From: Flammeovirgaceae bacterium
GTDB lineage: Bacteria > Bacteroidota > Bacteroidia > Cytophagales > Cyclobacteriaceae
NCBI GenBank assembly: GCA_021299455.1
Contig: JAJTGQ010000028.1
Span: 1 to 55,450, forward strand
Reading direction: 5' to 3'
Length of the DNA stretch: 55,450 nt
Below are positions 50,738-55,450 of the stretch, in pieces; positions within the stretch are counted from its first letter, which is position 1; each line of letters begins with the position of its first letter. Under the pieces are notes generated by a model, which was not told the origin of the DNA, did not search any database, and worked only from the letters and a program-made list of their open reading frames with translations. Made by a program: the position numbers and the translations under genes.

Positions 50738-51316
50738 TTATACTTTTAGGTAGTCGGCCTTTTTTAAGCGACTTAAATGGACAGGTGTAATGCCCAGATA
50801 GGAGGCAATCATACGCTGTGGCACGCGGTGATGGATGTTGGGAAAAACTTCGGTGATGGTATCGTAACGCTCTTTAGCGCTGCGCGCATACAGGTTTTTG
50901 ATTCGGTTATCTTGGTAGATAAAATAAAACTCGGCAATAAGCCGACCCAGCTTATCGCCTTCCTTCAAGTTTTTGTAACCCCAGTCTACAGCCGAGCGGG
51001 GCATCACAATTACTTCCGTCTCTTCCAATGCTTGCAGTGTGTAAAGCGAAGGTTGTTGTTGAATAAAGCTCGAATAATCAGCAATGAATTGATTCTCTAA
51101 CGCAAAATGAATGGAGTGCTCCACTCCATCATTGTCGGAAACGATCACGCGAATGATTCCTTTGTTGATAAAAAAGATTTCGTTTTGCGCTACGCCCGGG
51201 TTGCTGACAATGGCCTGACGCGCAAAGGTTTTTTCGAAACACCCGTTCAACAGCTCTTTCATTTCATTTTCTGAAATGGAAATCATTCGTTGGATCACTT
51301 GACAAATGGCTTGCAT
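50738..51316 (-). CDS. Crp/Fnr-family transcriptional regulator
   Basis: 192 residues. An N-terminal cNMP-binding-type jelly roll (NEIFFINKGIIRVIVSDNDGVEHSIHFALENQFIADYSSFIQQQPSLYTLQALEETEVIVMPRSAV) is followed by the dimer helix and the helix-turn-helix RMIASYLGITPVHLSRLKKADY. The characteristic cAMP residues (RER) are not obvious, so the ligand is open. It is the first gene of a run through DUF2141, barrel, membrane protein and SDR. A perfect palindrome lies just upstream. Confidence 0.85.
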   Translation of the reverse strand: MQAICQVIQRMISISENEMKELLNGCFEKTFARQAIVSNPGVAQNEIFFINKGIIRVIVSDNDGVEHSIHFALENQFIADYSSFIQQQPSLYTLQALEETEVIVMPRSAVDWGYKNLKEGDKLGRLIAEFYFIYQDNRIKNLYARSAKERYDTITEVFPNIHHRVPQRMIASYLGITPVHLSRLKKADYLKV

Positions 51317-51327
51317 AGATTCAATTT

Positions 51328-51346
51328 AAGCAAAACCATTTTGCTT
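51328..51346 (-). promoter_or_regulatory. Palindrome upstream of the Crp/Fnr gene
   Basis: AAGCAAAA-CCA-TTTTGCTT, two 8-bp arms with a 3-bp centre, lies 12-30 bp before the start of the Crp/Fnr-like gene. It could be an autoregulatory binding site; Crp/Fnr sites are palindromes of about 14-16 bp with a short spacer. Its core TTTTGC is not the classic TTGAT. Confidence 0.4.
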
Positions 51347-51515
51347 TTGTTATGGACAAACAAGAAAATTCATTCCCTTGCCAGCACCACTTTCACTTCG
51401 GTTATTTATAAAGCAATATGCCTCTGTCTCAGACGACTAGTAAATTCTTCTAGTAGTTTCTCATAATGAAAGCAAGGTCCATCTCGACTGTTTTAGAATG
51501 CGTACCATTTGTTTG

Positions 51516-54026
51516 TTAAACCATGATTTGCAAAGGCACCTCATTTTCGATTTGAATCATTTCATATATGTTAACATTTGCATTCAGGACTTCGAAACTT
51601 ACAGCGACCGAATACTGCACCGCCTCGGCAAAGTCTTTATTCCAGCCACTGTGGCCAACAACAGCGATACTCAATTCCTGCGGCAATGCATATGCAGGTA
51701 CGGTACACCAAGATTTCTGAAGAGTGCTGTCTTGCCTTCTTAATCCTTTAATCTGACTCCACTCTCTATTCTCACGAATAACCCATTTGATAGATGACTG
51801 ATCATCTACTTCATCAGAGTCTTCATTTATATTTTTAAGAATGCGCGCGCAGAATTGATCATGTGTTTCATTATGTTTTGAAGAATGCCAATCTAGCCAA
51901 GTTGACAAGTACGAGTTGGTTCTTCGCCTCGTTCTTCTAGGCTCCGCCATAAATGCCAACGTCACCTCCATAAGTACATCATAGTCTTCGGCAGGACCAC
52001 GCATTTGTTCAGGAATTTTCACCAAGTATACATTAGCCTTTTTTGGTGCGACAGAACCTGAATTTACCAACGTAACTCGTCTCTCTGAGTTTTCTAGTGC
52101 CCGGTGGAGATTTGGGACACCATAACCAAAACTCTTAATCGCATCGAGTGTAGGGTTCAAGAATGCCGCTTCTGGCAATCTTGCCGATTGCACTAGCAGT
52201 GCACGATAGAGGTTCACTGGTTCACTCGGAAAGGCATTTTGCAACTGAGCCAGTATATGTGCAACCTTGGGTGCAGAGAAGGATGTACCAACCACATCTT
52301 TTCCGATTGCATGTCCTCCATTCAGAGTTGAACGTACTGTTTGAATTGTTGTCGCTGCCTCAAGAGAAAGATTAGGATCATTATTTTTCTCCCTAACCCA
52401 GTCACCACCATACTCCACCACATCCGGCTTAATCATTCCCCATAATCCTAAGCCGGCTCTTGAAAATGAGGACGGCTGATCCCGTTCACCAAAAGATTTT
52501 TTGTCCATATCCTCGTACCCATCATGGCAAATCGAACCAACAGTGATTGCAAAAGAACTCTGTGCTGGGTTGGCAAGTCTACTACTGTCTTCATACAGGT
52601 ACCCAGGATAAGAAGCTCCGCCAGTGATATGTTCTTTAATACCAGGATTAGTTGGATTACCAGAAACAGTGAATAGGTTTCCGGACGATATGACAAAGAT
52701 CACTCCCTTCTCGTACATCAATTTGTCAATAGCTGAAGCCCATTGGGACATATGCACTGCGCGGCAGCATCTAAATGAAGTGATTGAAAGATTAAATATC
52801 TTCGTTTCGTGGTATCGAGCAGCAATTTCGCTCATTAAAATTGGCGGATAGAGTTGGTCCGAGAGTACGCCATTTGTTCCAGAAAGCACCCGAGCATTTT
52901 GAATAAAAAAAGTGAGTTGGTGCTGCCCATTGGTCGGAATAGTCGTTGGATACAAGGCTGAGCCAGCAACTCTGGTTCCGTGACCTCCATTGACTACTGA
53001 GTCTGCAGTGCTTGCATCACCAGGTACGAATGAATAGGACACAGGATCAATTGCCTGTGCCAATAGGCGGTGACCTTCTTGTATACCGCTATCAATAATG
53101 CAAACTCGCGGAGCAGACGCAGGAGGTGGAATAAGTTCTGTTGTTACCTCAATCGTATCAGTTTCAATTGACCCCGGTAGAACCGGAGAGTCATGTTCTA
53201 CAACTTCGAACAAGTAAGGGAATGTGAGTACGATGTCTTTTAAAGCCTTTCCCGATACTTTGACCCTGCATGCAAAACTATCCTGAAAATCTTCGTATCC
53301 ACTAAGGAGTTCTCCACCGTATTCACTTATCAGGTTCTCAAACTTAGTTTGCCGGTCCATACAGACTTCATCCCTGGCAATTTCGTATTCTAACGTAGAC
53401 GCTTGCCATCGTTCAAATCTGCGATTAAATTTCTCATCAGTTTCAAATTCCTTCAGAACGGGAGGATCCGGGAACTTTATGTAGCATGCAATACCAACGT
53501 CTACAATGTAGTCTTGAGTGTCTGAAATTTCGTCCCATTTGTTCTTCAACTCATCTGAAAGTATTTGATCTACTCGCCATTGAAGGCCATTGTTGATTTC
53601 CCAAAGCTGTGCAGCTTTATTCGGTGACTTTCCTGAAGCTGTTAGGAAGTTTTCAATTTTCTTTCGTAATGATGTAAAGTCTTTACTTGCAGCTCCGATA
53701 ATATAACCGTTCTCTTCTTCTGCAATAATTTCAACTCCGAAACCCTTAAGGGATTCGATATCAAAGGCTGTTGGATCTATTTGAAGAAAAAGCGGTACGG
53801 TATCTGGATACGGAAGTTCGGGAAGTTCGCTATCACTACGTGTTTCAATTGCTTGTTCCCAAGTAACGGCAAGCTGATCAACCTTAGTTAAAAGAGCAGC
53901 TCCATGGCCTTGTCTATTTTCCAAGTTTGATGCAGTTGTAGGGTTTACATCTCTTGGCCCTCTTTTTGGAGGTTTAAAGAGCCCTGCTATTTCACTTCTT
54001 AATGTTAGGTGTGGAAAATCCGGCAT
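51516..54026 (-). CDS. ietS: Subtilisin-like S8 protease, IetS-like
   Basis: 836 residues. The first 300 are a long, mostly helical/beta N-terminal region with no signal peptide; the S8 domain follows (about 305-625) with D312 (VCIIDSGI), H349 (GGHGTRVAG), N450 (VISSGN) and S582 (GTSFSAP), all catalytic residues intact; the last 200 residues are accessory. The AAA+ ATPase gene ends 5 bp upstream of this start. This protease plus ATPase pair is the architecture of IetAS, first described in Agrobacterium and listed as an antiphage system. A cytoplasmic protease lacking a signal peptide fits an abortive-type effector. Family assignment is by layout. Confidence 0.7.
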   Translation of the reverse strand: MPDFPHLTLRSEIAGLFKPPKRGPRDVNPTTASNLENRQGHGAALLTKVDQLAVTWEQAIETRSDSELPELPYPDTVPLFLQIDPTAFDIESLKGFGVEIIAEEENGYIIGAASKDFTSLRKKIENFLTASGKSPNKAAQLWEINNGLQWRVDQILSDELKNKWDEISDTQDYIVDVGIACYIKFPDPPVLKEFETDEKFNRRFERWQASTLEYEIARDEVCMDRQTKFENLISEYGGELLSGYEDFQDSFACRVKVSGKALKDIVLTFPYLFEVVEHDSPVLPGSIETDTIEVTTELIPPPASAPRVCIIDSGIQEGHRLLAQAIDPVSYSFVPGDASTADSVVNGGHGTRVAGSALYPTTIPTNGQHQLTFFIQNARVLSGTNGVLSDQLYPPILMSEIAARYHETKIFNLSITSFRCCRAVHMSQWASAIDKLMYEKGVIFVISSGNLFTVSGNPTNPGIKEHITGGASYPGYLYEDSSRLANPAQSSFAITVGSICHDGYEDMDKKSFGERDQPSSFSRAGLGLWGMIKPDVVEYGGDWVREKNNDPNLSLEAATTIQTVRSTLNGGHAIGKDVVGTSFSAPKVAHILAQLQNAFPSEPVNLYRALLVQSARLPEAAFLNPTLDAIKSFGYGVPNLHRALENSERRVTLVNSGSVAPKKANVYLVKIPEQMRGPAEDYDVLMEVTLAFMAEPRRTRRRTNSYLSTWLDWHSSKHNETHDQFCARILKNINEDSDEVDDQSSIKWVIRENREWSQIKGLRRQDSTLQKSWCTVPAYALPQELSIAVVGHSGWNKDFAEAVQYSVAVSFEVLNANVNIYEMIQIENEVPLQIMV

Positions 54027-54031
54027 TTAAT

Positions 54032-55024
54032 TTACTTATGCTGTATGTTCTCATTCAAAGCTTGCGTAATGTGGTGCCGATCTACAACGCGCTCGCCCTT
54101 AATGACCGCAGTCTTGGCCGCATCCTTTCCCGTTTTCACAACTAATGCGGCAGAAAGTCCAATCATTTCATTGGATACGTCATCCCAATTTACGTCTGAT
54201 GACACTTCGACCGCTGACAATGTTTTTTTAAGTAAGCGTTTTATCTCTTCGCTTCCAGGTTTAGGAATTTCAATAATGTCATCAAACCTTCTAAACAAAG
54301 CCTGATCAATAGCGCCTTCAAGGTTGGTTGTTGCAACCAATATCCCAGGTGCTTCATAGTCCTCCAACAGGTTTAATAGGATATTAACAATTCGATGCAT
54401 TTCGCCTACCTCGTTAACAGAAGACCTTGATTTTGCAATGAAATCAAATTCATCAAGTAACAAAACGCAGGGGTAGTTCTTAATCGACTCAAATAGTTTT
54501 TTGAGGTTTGAAGCTGACTCTCCCAGATAAGACGAAATAATCGCCTCAAATCTAACCTTCAAAAAGGGAAGACCGATGTTCCATGCAATACGCTCCGCAC
54601 TCATACTTTTACCACAGCCCGGTGCGCCATAAAACAATACTTTCTGTCTTGGTTTAAGTCCAAAGTGAGACAGTCTCTCACGGGCAACAAACTCTTTCTC
54701 AATTCTTGCAATCTTAGTTTCAACCTCTTTGGGAAGTACCATTTCGTGCCGTAAATGGTCTCGTTCCACAGTTGAAGCTAGAGGAACGTTATTACGTTTG
54801 TCTGTCGGGATATTAATCCCTTGCGGCAAAATTGTTTTTAATTCCTTTCGGAAATTCAGATGGCCCGCAATATTTGCATTAAGGATCGACTTGAGTTTAT
54901 CTGCTAGTTTTGCATGTCCTTTTTGTTGCTCATCATCGATGATTTTATGAGCAATTTTTACAATGTCATCTGAAGCATCCCCCTCTATTGCCCTAAACAA
55001 CCTTACCATCAATTCCTGATTCAT
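54032..55024 (-). CDS. ietA: AAA+ ATPase, IetA-like
   Basis: 330 residues. The N-terminal 100 residues are a helical region (about 1-65) plus a linker, then AAA core: Walker A GAPGCGKS (133-140), pore-loop region LGES, Walker B CVLLLDEFD (186-194), sensor 1 N234 (ATTN), arginine fingers RRF (245-247). It is upstream of the S8 protease with a 5-bp gap. By analogy with the pair in IetAS, it may hold the protease in check or feed it substrate. It has a palindrome 11-30 bp upstream of its start. Confidence 0.75.
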   Translation of the reverse strand: MNQELMVRLFRAIEGDASDDIVKIAHKIIDDEQQKGHAKLADKLKSILNANIAGHLNFRKELKTILPQGINIPTDKRNNVPLASTVERDHLRHEMVLPKEVETKIARIEKEFVARERLSHFGLKPRQKVLFYGAPGCGKSMSAERIAWNIGLPFLKVRFEAIISSYLGESASNLKKLFESIKNYPCVLLLDEFDFIAKSRSSVNEVGEMHRIVNILLNLLEDYEAPGILVATTNLEGAIDQALFRRFDDIIEIPKPGSEEIKRLLKKTLSAVEVSSDVNWDDVSNEMIGLSAALVVKTGKDAAKTAVIKGERVVDRHHITQALNENIQHK

Positions 55025-55314
55025 AAGCTAAAAAATCTTAATTGCCATTAAGATAACCAATTAAATATATAAAAATTAGACCCGGGAAATTTACAATGAG
55101 AAATCTCAAATACCAAGACTCGTTATATATTGGTTATTTCAAAAAAATCAATTAGACTAACTTCATGACTAAAAGATGCGATCCCAATTCTTCCCTGTCT
55201 AAGATTCACTCAAAGAATCTCTCATCACAACATCCTTCAATCAGAAAAGTTTTTACTTAATGTAACCCTACCGTCTAGCTTCGTCTTTGGCAGAAGAAGA
55301 TGCTGTTTTTGGAG
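55025..55314. other. Gene-free stretch upstream of ietA
   Basis: Contains the operator-like palindrome at 55035-55054, a 9-bp inverted pair ATAACCAAT (55053-55061) and ATTGGTTAT (55129-55137), and TGAGA-AA-TCTCA (55097-55108). No gene and no tRNA is seen. The stretch to 55450 then holds the tandem repeat. Confidence 0.6.
55035..55054 (-). promoter_or_regulatory. Palindrome upstream of ietA
   Basis: ATCTTAAT-TGCC-ATTAAGAT, perfect 8-bp arms with a 4-bp centre, 11-30 bp before the ietA start. It could be an operator or a hairpin in the leader. TTG-type promoter boxes are not clear. Confidence 0.45.
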
Positions 55315-55375
55315 TAATGGACATTTATTAGGCTGGTTTTTAGACGATAGTCTTTAATGGACATTTATTAGGCTG
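55315..55375. mobile_element. Tandem 21-bp repeats, possible insertion-sequence end
   Basis: A 21-bp sequence containing GGACATTTATTAGGCTG is present at 55315-55335 and again at 55355-55375, 40 bp apart and identical. Repeated 20-bp blocks at this spacing near a terminus are typical of IS21-type elements (TnpA binding sites). The body would lie beyond the window end (55450) or nowhere; no transposase gene is present in the window, so this is an inference. Confidence 0.4.
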
Positions 55376-55450
55376 TTTATTTTTGAGATTTGGGTTGGAT
55401 TTAGATATCTACTGTATGATGTTCTTAAGTTTGTTGTGTCAATGGTGAAA

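Noticed and set aside
55315-55375. The tandem 21-bp repeat as a CRISPR array
   Set aside because: Only two copies, spaced by 19 bp, with no cas genes in the window; a mobile-element end explains it better.

Overview
The window looks like chromosomal DNA of a Bacteroidota bacterium, most likely of the order Cytophagales. The basis is moderate-to-low GC, many secreted proteins ending in AQ after the signal peptide, SC-type lipoboxes, weak Shine-Dalgarno sequences, TAnnTTTG-like promoter boxes, and typical families: DUF4783, DUF6702, a LETM1-related protein, type III pantothenate kinase, and a PadR gene with an FtsX-type permease. No rRNA, tRNA or CRISPR array was found. Family assignments rest on reading the translations by eye; no database search was run.

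Layout. 1-1850: an outer-membrane-like protein between two decayed gene tails, then a type II toxin-antitoxin pair. 1840-6906: trans-sulfuration enzyme, small Cys-rich secreted protein, aldo/keto reductase, secreted RidA-like protein, YcxB-like protein, nadC and a DUF4783 protein. 7067-11419: gpmI, a lipoprotein, an ABC exporter and a Fur-family regulator in one run, followed by terC (11582) and, convergent with no gap, a TerB/LETM1-like protein. 13874-15522: purE and purK. 15608-23404: two M1 metallopeptidase paralogues around a DUF2279 protein, a GH20 hexosaminidase and a lipoprotein. 23473-31520: HupE/UreJ-like protein, a DUF6702 protein carrying an in-frame palindrome, tpiA, prmA, and a secreted protein of about 1,560 residues with a small membrane protein.

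31517-35877 is a compact minus-strand run: GMC oxidoreductase, coaX, PrsW-like protease, BLUF blue-light sensor and a TMEM175-type potassium channel. 35970-41654: conserved hypothetical, SpoU methyltransferase, S9 peptidase, ECF sigma factor with a membrane partner, and a small secreted protein. 41839-46567: PadR-controlled operon ending in an orphan FtsX-type permease. 46759-51316: LytTR regulator, a possible 46-residue peptide, and a Crp/Fnr-headed operon. 51516-55024: AAA+ ATPase plus subtilisin-like protease (IetAS-like, a known antiphage/toxin-antitoxin-like architecture). The window ends in a 21-bp tandem repeat resembling the end of an insertion sequence.

Most interesting: (1) the BLUF and TMEM175 genes 4 bp apart, a possible light-controlled K+ conductance; (2) the IetAS-like pair with an operator-like palindrome next to a probable mobile-element end; (3) a 103-bp palindromic element absorbed into the reading frame of a DUF6702 gene, related in style to palindromes in at least six intergenic gaps; (4) decayed twin gene tails around the first gene.
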